DNA of 64,000 nucleotides from Allacma fusca. Its lineage: Eukaryota; Arthropoda; Collembola; Symphypleona; Sminthuridae. The position numbers and the translations under genes were made by a program. This document shows, in pieces, positions 25,812 to 38,359 of the stretch (position 1 is its first letter; each line of letters opens with the position of its first letter). The notes under the pieces are model-generated. The model searched no databases. It worked only from the letters and a program-made list of their open reading frames with translations, and was not told the origin of the DNA. Location of the stretch: positions 44,898,847-44,962,846 of the forward strand of contig OX359248.1 in the NCBI GenBank assembly GCA_947179485.1. Reading direction: 5' to 3'.

Positions 25812-26220
25812 TATATTTGTTTGTTTACTTTTAGAGGTAATAAAATTCCCCCAGCAGAAAAGATAAAGAACCAAAATAACGGTTCATAGTAACGGTTACA
25901 TGGCACATTCGAATTTTTATCGTATTGTAGAAATGTTAAAATTTCAAATTCTCTATACACTGCAGGAAAAACTTTGAAGTTTCCAGTGAGCAACTTAAAA
26001 TAACGTAATGTATATAGTAAAACAAAAATGTTAGACTTTCTCACAAGCCATACATTCGTTTCATCATCTTTAGCTCAAAAGCTTTTCGGAAAAACTGAAA
26101 TTTATATGATCTTTCATGCTTACACAAAGTTTTAAAAATCTCTGAATAACTCATCGAGACCATGCATGTAATCCGACATTGTTAAGGAAATTTTTGGAAA
26201 GAACTATTTCCTCCAAAATT
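25812..26220 (-). pseudogene. scrambled caspase-exon and CARD-flank fragments
   Basis: 25812-26055 continues the duplication interrupted by the 2.8-kb hAT element and matches 31482-31740. On the minus strand it ends with VRKSNIFVLL, the decayed KPKIF strand that precedes the catalytic Cys in the caspases. 26140-26220 resembles the CARD upstream flank at 30830-30905 (ATCCGACATTGTTAAGGAAA). The two pieces are now adjacent, so the locus has been rearranged. Confidence 0.6.
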
Positions 26221-26814
26221 TAAACAAATGTCGGCAAGGCTGAACTGGCGAGCAACTGGGGATGTTGTCCTGTAACAACATTGATCGTTGTGGCGAGCAT
26301 GTGATACTTAATTTTGTATTGTTTGCTTGTATGTGTGTTTTAATGAATAATATGTGTGTAGTGTGCAGGAGAGTACAAATTGTATTTCCCCCATTTATAA
26401 GGAAATCTCTTTTACAAATTTTGATTCTCCCATTTGTAGCAAATTATTTTCCAGATTTTTTTACAATTTGTTTTATTGAACTAGGCTTATTTTTGCGGTT
26501 ACAAGTAGTGCCACGAACGTAAAGCAAGGTTGGAATTTTATCTTTGTTTTTAGCACTGTTTTCCTTTCAAGGTTTTCATCGCGTGTACTCAAGAATTTAT
26601 GGTTATCAAGGAGAACAGCCTTCGGGTTGTTTAGTTTGTCTTTTATCATAATTAATCATTTATTCTTGTTATTTCATTTAACCACGACCAAAATCTATCC
26701 TTGATTATTCAACAATCCAGTTTAGCTTCCTTTATTTTTATGATTACCAACAGCTAAACTAAAACTACTAATAATTACCTGGAATACAGTGTGTAATTAG
26801 ATTCAGCAGGCGTG
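26221..26814. other. intergenic stretch, no gene seen
   Basis: AT-rich DNA between the duplicated flank and the 3' end of caspase copy 2. It holds one 86-codon frame without features. Confidence 0.4.
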
Positions 26815-27929
26815 TTAAAGGTAAAACTTCTTGGTGAATCCAATGTTGTAATAAGGGCATATTTGCTTTCCTCCATATGTACTCCGGAGGGACTTCATGA
26901 CTTCCGAGACCTGTATATCACATGAGGATTCCAAAACATATTTTGAAGGAATCTACTAGACCTAGCAAAAATATACCCATCAGATTAAAGGTGGAAAATA
27001 ATATGCTAACCACGTTCAGTAAGTCCATGATGTCATACGGGTCCGCATGCTGACGCAAGACCTCACACAAAGCTTGAATGAACCATGTCCCTTCGTTGTG
27101 TCGGTAGGAATAGTGACCTAGTATTGCAAGACAAATGTGCAAAGACATAAGTAATTAAAACTCCATTTCAAATGCTAATTTTCAAAATTAAGGTTTTGGG
27201 GTAAGCAGTTGGTTGAGCTTGATCTCAATTACATTGAACGGTTGAATAGCAAACCAACATGTCTGACCAGGATGGTATTCTGGGCCCGTTGTGCTGAAAT
27301 GGAAAATATCTTTTTAGTTATTTTTTTTCAACATATTTAGATGCAGTAATAATAATTTGTAATTGGCTTCTGAAATTTTATTTTTAAAGTGTGGACTGAA
27401 GTACTTCGGGTAATGCGTCATGCTCTGAATTCGGATCAATCCCAAAGTCATGTTGAACCCCACCTCTACATGTAATCAAAAGAATAACGAAAGCTTCATT
27501 AGTAAAATACATATACATGGTATATTACAACATTTCAAACAAGGTTTTAGCCTACCAGATTCTATTGACTAATTGTAAACCATTGCTCGGCGGTATTTAG
27601 GAAATAAAGTAAAACATTTAACCTGCAGTAGTTCAAAATAAAAATTTTAGGCTTCCCAACGAGCCGTGGGCAGTTAACATTATTGAACGGCGTCACAATG
27701 TCACTCCATATGTCAACGGATAGACTGTCTGTCGTATAAATTGCTTCTTTATCATTCCCGTGGCTCATGACGGCAACTAGAAAAGCGTCCGCATCCGCAT
27801 CCACGTCTTCGAAGGGCCTCAATCGAAATTGTTCAATAGTATCTTGAAGTTCCTGAAGTTTTACATCATTGAGTTTACTGTACATTGCAATACAAATTGC
27901 AAAGTAATAATTACTAACGTAATAAGAAA

Positions 27930-28750
27930 ATCTTTCTTTAAGAGATTTCCAACATCTCCAAGTGACTGTGAATTTTAGTACCATTTAAAGACTTACACCT
28001 CTTGATAGAGCTTCTACCGGGGACAGGGACGTCCCACGTGACACGGGATAGGACTGGGACAAAAAAATTGTTCCAAACGAAATTGAGACGGGTCGGAGAT
28101 AGACAAATTGTCACCATGAAAAATCGGAAAGAGACGGGAACAATAAAATTTCCCCCAAATAAAATCGGGACGGGAACAGCGAAATTGTCCCCATATATAT
28201 AGTACCTACACGTGACAAAAAGTAGCCCCTCTTTTTATTTTAGCTATATTTATTAGAGAAGTTTTGATAATATTGTTGTATAATATAAATGTCCTGTGGA
28301 AATTGCATACCTTCGGTCAAAAGTCATTGTCACCGACAAACATTTCGTGCAAGTAGTTCATTTTGGTGTAGTGAAACTCCATGCAATATCAAATTTATTT
28401 TAATTAAAAAATATATCTCGATCTAGGTAAATATATTTGCCTCGTCACCACCCATATTCAAAGAGCTCGTTTCTCATGAAAAATTTTCCAGACGTACTTT
28501 GAAAATACAATGATTGTTCTAAAATTATTGAAGTTTGGGGATGATTGTTGATTATAGCAAATTTCTCCCCCCCCCCCGATGGGTAAACGTGACGGGACGG
28601 GGATAACAAAATTGTCCCGACATATATCGAGACAGAAAAATTGTTCCCGTGTGTTATCTGGGCGGGACCGGGGACGGGACGGAATTCTTTAATTAAACAG
28701 GGAACCAATGAATTGCGTCTCTTATAACGAGAATTATCTCATAAATCCAT
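27930..28750. mobile_element. intronic MITE split by a GC-rich insert
   Basis: Ends matching the inverted-repeat MITE of copy 1 (left AAAATCTTTCTTTAAGAGATT, right TCTCTTATAACGAGAAT) are separated here by about 680 bp (28007-28690) of GGGACGGGAC/GTCCCCG repeats absent from copy 1, including a run of C at 28567. I could not define ends for the inner insert. Confidence 0.5.
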
Positions 28751-29029
28751 TGCCCATTCTGTTTCCATTTTATAATACTTGTAATAAATTATTGATTTAT
28801 AGTACCTGGGTTGTTGGATCCAGCAATTGATACACCTTGAAATTACGCATTTGCAGGACTTGAGTCAATTGATCCGTATCTCTCTGAGCCCCAAACCTAT
28901 TAATATCTGGATCGTTGACAAAGTTCACTACGTTTACAATCAAAGCCACACCCTTGGATGTAGCTCCTGTTGTATATTCCTGTGTTGACAAAAAAAGATT
29001 TAGTCTTCGAAAGCTTGTAATGTACGTCA

Positions 29030-29295
29030 CATTCAGTGCTCGTTACGGTTACGCAAAATCGGTACCCGTACCCGAATCCATACCAGAAGTGCGGGTTGCG
29101 GGTATTGCAATATCTGGTAATTATCTATACTCGTACGTACCCACACCCGAGTATCCGGGTACAATTTTTTCATACCCGTACCCCCAATGTAATTTGAAAT
29201 CATGTACTTGTACTCGTATTATACCCATACCCGAAAAGTACTCGAAAGTGGTACCCATACGCGAATATCTCAGTGGCGTACCGCAGTACGTAATA
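29030..29295. repeat. TACCCGTACCCG-rich insert in a caspase intron
   Basis: The intron between the CARD/linker exon and the first caspase exon is filled with GGTACCCG/TACCCATACCCG words in both orientations. The composition resembles other old miniature-element islands in the window; no clear termini. Confidence 0.5.
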
Positions 29296-29705
29296 GTCAT
29301 AATAGATATTTGCAACTTACTTGCTGCACGGTAGAAATTGCATTATGGATATTATTGGGTGACAGAGCGGCGGATAGGGAATACGCTTGGGAGACCCTTG
29401 AAGTATTAGCTAGCTGTACCCTTCCCTTTAATTGTATGGGCTGGATTGGTACAGAGGCAGGGGCAGGCATCGTGGAGGTGATAGCATCGGTTGCAAGCTG
29501 CTTCTGTACCTGCTGGGAGCTCCCAGAGACACTCCCTGGTAACGTAATATTATTATTTTTCGAAAAAAAATCTAAAATTCTCTCAGCTTCCCTGTCACCA
29601 GTCTTCTTAAGTACTCCCAAAATTTTTGGAAGGTCGTCAACCTTATTTGCCAACACGTTGTAAAGAGCCACTGCCTTATCGTAATTCACATTCGACGACT
29701 TGTCC

Positions 29706-30552
29706 TAAAGGCGTGGCCCGCAGGCTATTCCCCAACCCAACCCTAGTATTACCCGCAAACACGTAACCCGAACCCGCCCGACCCGAAATTCAACCTCTGA
29801 AACATCGGCCCGCCCCGTCCAGACCGTGATTTTTTAGGCCCGCGCCAGACCGCAGCCCGCCGGGTTTCAGTTGACACGGCCCGACCCATCTTGCGGGCCC
29901 CCGCGGGGGCCCGCATATGTTTAGTGCAACGCTATCACGCTCCATCACAATGTCTAAAACAGAAGTATAAACCGTAGAAACCGAAAAATAAATATTTTCT
30001 AAGCCTTTTAAATAACTGCAGCTGGTTTCATTCTTAATCTATGTCATATTATGCTTGAAAATCACTTCGCAGGAATTGTTAACTAATCGTAAGAATACTG
30101 CGCTAAGAAATTCTACATGCTTTTGAATTCAGATCAGGACCTTCAAAACGTTACAAGTTACAACAAGTCACATCCACAGCACGATCAGCGAGAAACACAA
30201 TAAAACAGGAGTAGTAACAACCAACAGTTACAAAGGCACAAACATGTGAGCTCAAATGGACGCAAATCATATAATTCTACTGGAAAAATCCTAAACGTAG
30301 TTGATTGAAATTTAAACGTTTTGCGGGTTGCTTGCGGGCCCAAAGTATATTTAAGTCTAGCCCGAACCCGCCCGCAACCCGCACTATGTGCATAAAGTAC
30401 AACCCGACCCAGCCCGTTGAAATACGACAAAAACCCAGTCCGATCCGCAACTTGCAAGATGACAAAGCACTAAACCCGAACCCGCCCATAACCCGCACGG
30501 GCGGGTCGGGCCTTAACCCGACCCGAATTTTTACCCGCGGGCCACGCCTTTA
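29706..30552. mobile_element. hAT MITE (847 bp) inside a CARD-coding exon
   Basis: Ends TAAAGGCGTGGCCCGC and GCGGGCCACGCCTTTA are perfect 16-bp inverted repeats, flanked by the perfect 8-bp duplication ACTTGTCC. Subterminal regions consist of AACCCGCCCGACCCG-type repeats. No transposase remains. Removing it with one duplication copy restores the caspase frame exactly (GAC AAG TCG TCG AAT). The perfect TIRs suggest a young insertion. Confidence 0.95.
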
Positions 30553-30654
30553 ACTTGTCCTTCAGGAGAATTAGAAAAATAAACGTTTTCCATTGTTTTT
30601 TTATTGCCATTTCTAGAAAAGTTATAGCTATTGAATTACTAATCATGATAGAAC

Positions 30655-31205
30655 TCACAATTGCGTCCCTCTGGTATTGAATGAGTATGCCTTCTTGAAC
30701 AAGTTTTGTGAGCAGGAGAGCGTTCACAGGTGTACAGTTGCATAATTTGTCGTTGTTATCACTGATGTGTTTCATATCCGTGATATGATATGACCGATTC
30801 CGAAAATCAATGATGATTTTCGGAATCGGTCAGCGAGATCATCCATGGAGTCCGACATTGTTGAAGAAATTTTCTCAAAGTACTATTTTCCCCAAAAATT
30901 AATGATACGCCATCAATACTGGCATTGGACTGACTGGTAAATTATTTTGAAATGAGGATGTGGTGATGAGATCATGTCATAATGTAAGTCAAGGACATGT
31001 GGTCCCCAGGATGTAGTTTCAAATAACTGGTACAATAATTCCTATCACCATATCTGGACTTTGCTAACGTAGTAAATGAATTTAAATACTTACTAAATTA
31101 CAGTCAATCAGCTCTCTGTTAATAGATATCGAATCTGGGTACTCGTAAATGTAAGGAAATACCAGTGTGATACAAGTGATGGTTTATTGAGAGTAAGGAC
31201 CAGGT
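30655..31205. repeat. right copy of the segmental duplication
   Basis: Partner of 20655-21220. It continues at 31300-31745 with sequence matching 22880-23026 plus 25804-26055 on the other side of the 2.8-kb hAT element. The right copy lacks that element and so preserves the pre-insertion state. Confidence 0.85.
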
Positions 31206-31689
31206 GATAATTTCCTGTGAAATCCACGCCCTAATAAAAGTTACTATTTAAAGATAATGTTTTATGCAGTTGTAGAAATCTTTGCGTGTGCTCACATAAA
31301 CCATAATATTATTTATTATCCCTTGTTCGGCAAAAGTTCCGTCAACAATAAAACTTTTCCGCCGCGTAAATTACGCTGATAATTTTTACGCCTGGTATAT
31401 TTACGAGGAGAGTTATGCCGATTTACGGGAAAGATATGTACTACTTTTTAATTCCTGTCAGATCTAAATATGTACTGCACTTATATTTGTTTGTTTACTT
31501 TTAGAGGCAATAAAATACCCCCAGCAGAAAAGATATGAATCCAAAAGAACGGTTCATAGTAACGGTTACATGGCACATTCGAATTTTTAGTGTATTGTTG
31601 AAATGTTAAAATTTCAAATTCACTACACCCTGTAGGGAAAACTTTGCAGTATGCAGGAAGTAAATTAGAATATTGTACAGTATTTAGTA

Positions 31690-31905
31690 AAACAAAAACG
31701 TTAGGCTTTTTCACAAGCCCTGAGTAGTTAGTATTATAGAATTACGTCACATTGCCTTCCTAAATTTCATACCACTGATGTTGTTTCGTTGTAATGCTTT
31801 CTTGATTTTATCGCATGATTCATAACGACAAGAAGAATTTATTCCGCGTCTTCGAACGGCGTTGATTGACATTCTTGAATGACATTTTGGATGGTCTAAG
31901 TCTGA
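31690..31905 (-). pseudogene. third caspase relic, p20 exon
   Basis: The minus strand matches the SHG-containing exon of both other copies from the acceptor (ACTTCAG) to the KPNVFVLL strand. Stops and small indels interrupt it, SHG has become NHA in one frame, and no catalytic Cys follows. No other exons of this copy are recognisable, so it is a remnant of an older tandem copy. Confidence 0.7.
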
Positions 31906-32283
31906 AGTTGTAAATCATTATTTTTTATTAATTTTGTTTCCGAAATAACATACTGAATGAATAATTATTGCCCTTAAAAAATTTCAACTTTGTTTCGTTT
32001 GTTAAACCTCCGTGCCCTTATTTGTTATTCTAGGCCAATTTGGTTCTTTAGAAAATTCGTAATAAAATTTTCTTCAGTAGTGAAATCCAATATGCTTCCT
32101 TATATTAGCTACTATTATTTTTATTACATCGTATATATAAATATCTATAACATTCAACAGGCACTCTCATCACAATGCAATATCAGAGCAACTATGGTAA
32201 GTAATTGCTAATCCCCTTGAAGATACATTACAGTACTGAGCCGAGGCATTTTGTTAATCAGAAAGTCCTTTTTGTAATATTAC

Positions 32284-33290
32284 TAAAGCTGCCAGATCCA
32301 AATAATCAAAATAGTAGGCTTTCTAATATTTTGTCCAAATTTAATCCTTAGTATAAAAACTATTTATATATTCGAGCGTTAGCATTTTCTTGTACTTCTG
32401 CTGTTTTTTAATATTTGTAACTAATACTTGTATGAGAAATGAATTTTTTCAACAAATTTGTGTCACCAAGTAGCATAACATAAAATAATACAAAGTTCCA
32501 GTCCAGAATAACGTTTACAGCTGTCATTGCTTCCAGAAGTTCCACGGAAGTATTTGCGATTTGTCCTGTCCTGCGTCCACAGTTTATTGATAATGGCGAA
32601 TACGCGCTCAGTGTCAGCGTTGGTTAATGAAACAAAGCATAGAACCCTGTCTGTGTTGATAAAAACTGTTTAGCAAGACAATCTATAAGAAACAAATGTC
32701 GAAAGAATTTTACATGAAGGCGAATTGAAGTACTCAACTAGAACTGTAATATTCTCGCAAGCAGATTCTGGGATGCTAAAGTACTTCTAAATCATTTTTA
32801 TGTATGCCATCGTTAAAAGTGTAATCTCTTCCCATTTTAATTTTATCAGGTCAAATAATAGCACACGGAGTATACTTACATTTAAATACTAGCAACTATC
32901 CAGTGCTAATGGATACAATTGAGTATTTAGTGATGATTTCCACTTTATTTTCATTTTATGATTTCTACTACTTCACATTATTGCAGTATGCTGCAGAAAT
33001 GAAACAATGAATTTGAGTACAAATGATAGACCTTCGTTTGCACGTAAAGATCGTAGTGATTCGACAATTTACAGGTATCAAGTTCTAAAATGTCGGATAA
33101 GTTTCGTTTGATCGTGCTCACATTTTTAAGCACAGAATTATTTTACAATTATTTTAGACAAATCTAAAAAAGTAGAGTTTAGAAGCTTTTTCAGCCAAAT
33201 AGTAGACTTATAAGATCTCATGTTTTTTTAGTAAACTGCCTTCCCAAATAGTATCTAGTATACTAAAAATGTAGGCATCTGGCAGCTTTA
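32284..33290 (-). mobile_element. hAT transposon, 1,007 bp (family with the 21.8-kb copy)
   Basis: Termini TAAAGCTGCCAGAT and ATCTGGCAGCTTTA as in the 21828-22861 element, but with its own perfect 8-bp duplication AATATTAC. The minus strand near 32560-32640 reads LTNADTERVFAIINKLWTQD, a clear hAT C-terminal dimerisation motif better preserved than in the sister copy. Flanking frames are broken. Confidence 0.92.
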
Positions 33291-33485
33291 AATATTACCT
33301 CCAAGTTATATTCACCTGACAAATTTATTGCGTACTAGAAGTATGTCGAAATAAATTTGAAAATATAAAAAATTCCCGATTGTGCCGATGCCATTTTGGC
33401 TTAATGATGACTTTTCGGGTTCGAAGCCTATTGGCACATTCATTTTTACAATCCTGGGAGTACACTAAAAAATTCTGATTTGCTT

Positions 33486-35525
33486 TAGGGGTGAGCATAA
33501 TGAGACAACGAGACGAGATTTTTGTTTGTCTCATTCTTTATGCAACAACAAGAGAGGACGAAATATCTCGTTTCAAAGATGCTAGCCTATCCTACATGTA
33601 GGCCTACTTGTAGGCCTATTTATAGGGTGCGAGCGCGAGCTATTTTCAGAAAAAATTGTAGGCAAAATAGGGTGCACTGGTTTTTGCAGAAAAAATGCCT
33701 ATAAATATGAAATCCACGCCTGCATACACGCGGTCACATAGGCAAATATGTAGGCAGCACGAGAACACGCTTGTATGAAGGCAAATATATAGACATGTTC
33801 ATCTGGAGGAGGTTACCAAATCTTTGGAGCGCGGTTCAAGTTTGAACTTCAAAGCACATTGGTGCTTAGCCCATTTTTGTTTTCATATGAAAAACCACTA
33901 AGTGCAAGTTTATAAAATTAAAAACACTGATTTTGATGAGGTAAATAAACGCTAATCAGTTGAAAATGCCAACATGTATTGTTCCTCGTTGTAATAATAC
34001 CCCTGGAAATTTTTTGCCCGTTGGAAAAGGACATGAATTAATGGATTAAGATTTTTAATTTTTAACAATCATACACATCAATGAATCCCAGGTCATATTA
34101 CTATGGCTTCACATTAGATTCAGTACAAGATATATTTTAATGCTAATTTACCTCTACAATGTAATACGGTAATTTTGATTTATTTTTCGTGGGTCCTCTT
34201 CCAGGTTCAACATGCCCCGTAATGTTATTCCTCCCTTTGACCATTTTTCTAACGGTTACGTAATTACTTTTTGTGGTCTTTTCCTCTAGCCAAAAATTCT
34301 GATCTATTTTCAAAGAATTTATAAATTTACGACGTCAAAAAAACACTTATATTTTAGTTTTAATTTCGCAGTCCTATATGTTTCAATGATAATTGAAAAT
34401 GAGCTAAGCACCAGTATCGGAATTCGCGGATATTTATGCACACTCCCTCCGTGTCATGCGCAGAGCAATCTGAACATGTCTATAGGATGTATAATTATAC
34501 ATCTCTCAATGCAAACCATAACGATTTTTAAACGTTGAAATATGCAGGGACATGTGAGATTTCCCATTCAAAATAATATCCATATATAACTAACAATAAG
34601 TACATATATTGTATGTGATTGCTCGATGGCTTATACTTACTGTAACGTGCAATACGCCCGATCAATACATAATGCATGAGTAACATTAATTTTGAAGAAG
34701 TACTCAAAATCAGTTTGTTTAAATATATGATACATAGTAACAAACAATTGCGAGTGTTGCTGAATAGTTGTTGCATATGAGGGATGGCTTAAATTTTTTC
34801 TAAACTAATGTTACATGTCCAAAATAAATTTGCTAAAATAAAACAGCAAAATGTAATTTGTGAATTTCAATAAAAATATAATTTAATTCTGCAGTATAGG
34901 GTCACATGTAGGAAGGGGATAACACTTTCCGTATCCCTATATAGGCAGAAATATAGGCAGCCGCAAATGCCTACTTGTAAGGAAGGATATAGGCCCTACA
35001 ATTGCACAAATAGGGGAGAAGGAAGGCCCCTCCTAAAGTAAATGAATAGGTAGGATGTAGGATATGCAAAATCAGTTTAGCATCTTTGTCTCGTTTTTTT
35101 AACAGAGAGTATCGTTTGAAATTAATTCTTACTAGAGTCCGTAACAAACTGAAAATTACAGCGTTTTGCTTTACCATTGAGAGAATTAATACATGTTTTA
35201 AACTCTTGGTCCTAATTTTTTTTTGTTGGTGTTCATTTATATTTTTCAAGATCTTTACTTACTGTCAAATGTAATGGTTCATACTCAAAAATAAACAATT
35301 TGTGTTTTGTGATTGTTTCTACTGTTGTTTGTGAAATTGAAGAAATGTACATGTTCTGTCGTCAGATTTTATGAAAATTACAATCAAGTACATAGTTAAG
35401 TTACAACTTCGTTGTTCAAAAAAAACCATGCTTTTGCCTTGTCTCGTTTGCCTCTTATTCCTTACTCGTGCTACTCTCGTTTTCAAAATATCTCGTTTTT
35501 TAAACCAATGAGATACTAACCCCTA
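33486..35525. mobile_element. outer hAT-like element, split by a nested hAT
   Basis: Ends TAGGGGTGAG and, reversed, TAGGGGTTAG. Flanks ATTTGCTT and ATTTGTAT agree at six of eight bases, consistent with an aged 8-bp duplication. The arms carry GAGACGAGAT/TCTCGTTT repeats. The nested element at 33574-35088 makes up most of its length. Confidence 0.7.
33574..35088. mobile_element. nested hAT element, 1,515 bp
   Basis: Ends CAAAGATGCT and AGCATCTTTG are perfect inverted repeats, flanked by the perfect 8-bp duplication TCTCGTTT. Subterminal parts hold inverted GTAGGCCTA and CCTACA words. No transposase motif was found inside. Confidence 0.85.
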
Positions 35526-38359
35526 ATTTGTATCTCTCAACATGTGTCCACTGTACCTGCAAATAATAACCTTGGTCAAGAAAAAATTTGTTTTTCAAAT
35601 TTCAAAGAATATTAGCTAAAACATCGAGTTCAATTTGTCATGGGTAACTCCCTTGTATGGGCTAGAAGAGAAATGATTCAGGTTATTATTTATCAACTAA
35701 CTAACTTTTATATCTACTACACTGTAACTTTTAGACAAATGATTTATATAATTTCACTAAAATCAAAGTTCATGGCCAATAAGCTCGTGGTCTACAAACA
35801 TTCCTGACTGAAGCTGACTGAAGCACCAATAAAATTTGAACGTCTGTACTAATCCGCTCTTTAGTAACTGGCGACTTTATATATAGGAATAAAATTTCCT
35901 CATTGCTTTCAGGGGTGCTCTTATAGTGACAGTGTACTTTAGAAATCTTACACCTAAAAGCGTATACTTGCCCAATCCTTCAATATTATCTTGGAATGTT
36001 GAATATTCTTTCCTTGCCAGAGGAACAGAGATACGCCGGTTACTAGAAACTTCCTCAAGTATATTTTTAATCGAGGGATCGTTCTAACAGTAAAACTTAT
36101 TTCAAGCCAACTCTCGCTATAAGGAATGCTGAAAGGACCGGCAAAATTTGTCCCTTATAAACATTATCCCTTGTAAGCATAGTCTTAAGTCTTATACACT
36201 GTGTAAATGGGAATCAGGAGATCAGGATCAGGACTGGAAATGCCAATCCCTTATATCGAAAAATCCCTTATGCGAGAGTTCACTGAACATCATTGAAAAG
36301 AGGAGGGATGTAGATAAGACGTGAGAATTCCGACGGATTCCAATAGTAGGGAGAGGAGCTCAATTGAAATCGCAAAAAATCCTACTCAATCCGGAATTGC
36401 AGCTTGAATTCTAAATTCATTGAATTTGTTGATAATATCGTAATAATAATATTCAATAATTAAGTGAAAGTAAGTTGACGACGGGTGGAGTAGGAATGTC
36501 TGTATTTTATTGTCGATTTTCTGACTTGGAATTGTCGAGTCAAATATTGCTGAAAATGAGACAATAAAAGAGTGATCGCTGACAGGGTACCCTCGTTATT
36601 AAGCGACTCCCTTCTAATTATAAGAGAATTTTTTCCATGCATACAAAATGTTATATGCTATATGTTGGAACTTGGACACGTTATTCACTAATTCACTACA
36701 ATGTTTACTTTCAAAGTGAATTTTACAATTCAGTATAAGCAATTTCAAGGGGTAATGTACGGTAAATCTGAAAGAAATGCTTAAAGGAAAAATAGTGTTG
36801 ACTCTATAGATCTACATAGGTACATATGTGGCTGAGCGTTTATGATGAGACGATAAAATGAAAGCGGATGAAATGACTCAGACTCAGCCTTAAAGACACA
36901 TTGAGTCTCATATTCTTCACTCTTCCTGATGGATTTCAACGAGATGAGATGCTGATGGTTGGGGTCCGGCGAATGAAAGCAACCCTCTTTTACGGCTTTT
37001 GGGGTAGTATGGTATATGGCTATAAAACGCTGATAGGAAAGACAGGAACTGTTTAATGTGAGGAATTATGAAGCCTGCTGGGTTCCATCCGAGATTCTGG
37101 AAGGACTTCGGAGCGAGTGCGAGTGACGGGAGGGTCTGATGTAGTCTCTCATACTCTCCTTGTAAGGGCTTTCTGGCCAGACTCACATGCTAACGAACAT
37201 ATGGGACAATGATGCTCCTTTTAATACATGTGACCAGACGTCCAATGCATTATGCATTGCATTAGTCACATGTGGAAATTCTAATGTAATGGAATTGGAT
37301 GAGTCAGGCGGTGAGATTCTGCGGGGCGAGATTCCATCAGTCAGAGCCATTTTTCTTGTGGAATCAACATTAACACTTCAAGTACTTTTCCTACCCTGTA
37401 TATATGTACATAATAGCATTTACGAGAATTGCTTGTCAGAAAGCTAAGTAGCTTTCTGGAAACCTTTTATTCTGTATAAACTTCAACCTATCAACGCATT
37501 CAGTTTTCCCTGAATGTTCCAGTGTAAGTAAAAATTTACCCTTGGTCCCTTGGTGCTTACGCATGATTATAAGTAGGTATACACGAAGTTTACAGAAAAG
37601 TTATGAATGTACATAGCATCTTATTCTTCTTTTCAAGATCAGAGATTCCCTTGCAAAAACATTTTCGAGTAAGTAATCAAGGTACTCTTTTATTTGCCGA
37701 TACCAAATATCACCATAATAAATATTTTATTTATATTACAAACCCAATGTGCCCTTCGAAAAGAGCGCTTTCAAGTTTCTAACGTGTAAAAAGTTGAAAA
37801 AAAAGAACGTTCTAAAGCATGATTATACTATTTCAGTTATAGTGGATATAACTCCAGATCAAAAATGTATCGCATTCACCTCATCATACGTGGTAACATA
37901 CAACGACTCTCAGCATCTCAGAGGAACCCGTCACTCTAGTAACATACACATCCATCAGTCGATAATTTGTTAAAAATGTTATATTTATGTATAATATAGA
38001 TACATACAAGTGAAGCTGCCATTTACACGCATTCTCGAAGGCAATCCCATTTCCCCCAGTACACACTAAATTAGCACATTTAACCAGCGAGTAATCACAA
38101 TTGTCGAGAAGAGTCTACTTCATTATATCTACTAAAGTTGTCATACCATAGTACGTACACAATTAATAATTATTTACTATATTTATTTCAATATTTTTAC
38201 GAATAAACAAAATTTCTAAATCTCAACCCTGACATTCCTATATGTCGCAAATCACTGCTTAAAAGCTTGGAAGCTTCTAATTACACCATGTTAGCTAATT
38301 CAGTACTAATAGTATTACGGAGATAAGGAATGATACAAGAGGGAAAGATAAATCGTATA
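35526..38359. other. intergenic stretch with one MITE
   Basis: No gene is seen apart from the small element at 36107-36286. Open frames near 36917-37447 on both strands show no domain signals. 38100-38350 is the probable 3' region of SKP2. Confidence 0.4.
36107..36286. mobile_element. inverted-repeat MITE
   Basis: Left end CAACTCTCGCTATAAGG; the right end reversed reads CAGTGAACTCTCGCATAAGG. It is the same wording family as the 7.6-kb and caspase-intron MITEs and is probably Tc1/mariner-related, without coding capacity. Confidence 0.55.

Larger units (their letters stand above)
26815..30775 (-). pseudogene. CARD-caspase copy 2 (initiator type), CARD exon disrupted
   Basis: Nine in-phase blocks are on the minus strand: 30659-30775; 30553-30559 plus 29321-29697 (one exon split by a transposon); 28806-28979; 27623-27852; 27405-27465; 27233-27293; 27011-27117; 26815-26910. 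Without the insertion they give 409 residues. Residues 1 to about 90 are a CARD (LLLTKLVQEGILIQYQRDAI, then AVALYNVLANKVDDLPKIL), followed by a Pro/Ser-rich linker and a caspase domain. Motifs: GVALIVNVVNF, Arg in NRFGAQRD, catalytic His256 in VMSHG, catalytic Cys301 in NYCRGG (family QACRG), DMLVCYSTV, substrate-pocket Arg in YRHNEGTWF, and C-terminal NIGFTKKFYL. CARD plus caspase is the layout of apoptosome initiators (Dronc, caspase-9/2). An 847-bp hAT lies in exon 2 and brings a stop about 29 codons into the exon. All other splice sites and frames are intact, so the damage may be recent or polymorphic. Confidence 0.87.

Noticed and set aside
27118..27200. In-frame TAA before the p10 region of caspase copy 2 as an inactivating stop
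   Set aside because: Comparison of both copies places the exon start later (CTAG/GTCAC at 27117), which joins YST directly to the HYSYR motif in frame; the TAA is intronic.
27233..27293. Alternative reading of this caspase exon as CWFAIQPF
   Set aside because: The other frame gives DMLVCYSTV, the conserved p10 start, and fits once the small exon 27405-27465 (RGG...) is included.
29707..30550. GC-rich open frames (30185-30553) as genes
   Set aside because: They lie in subterminal ACCCG repeats of the hAT element and carry no domain.
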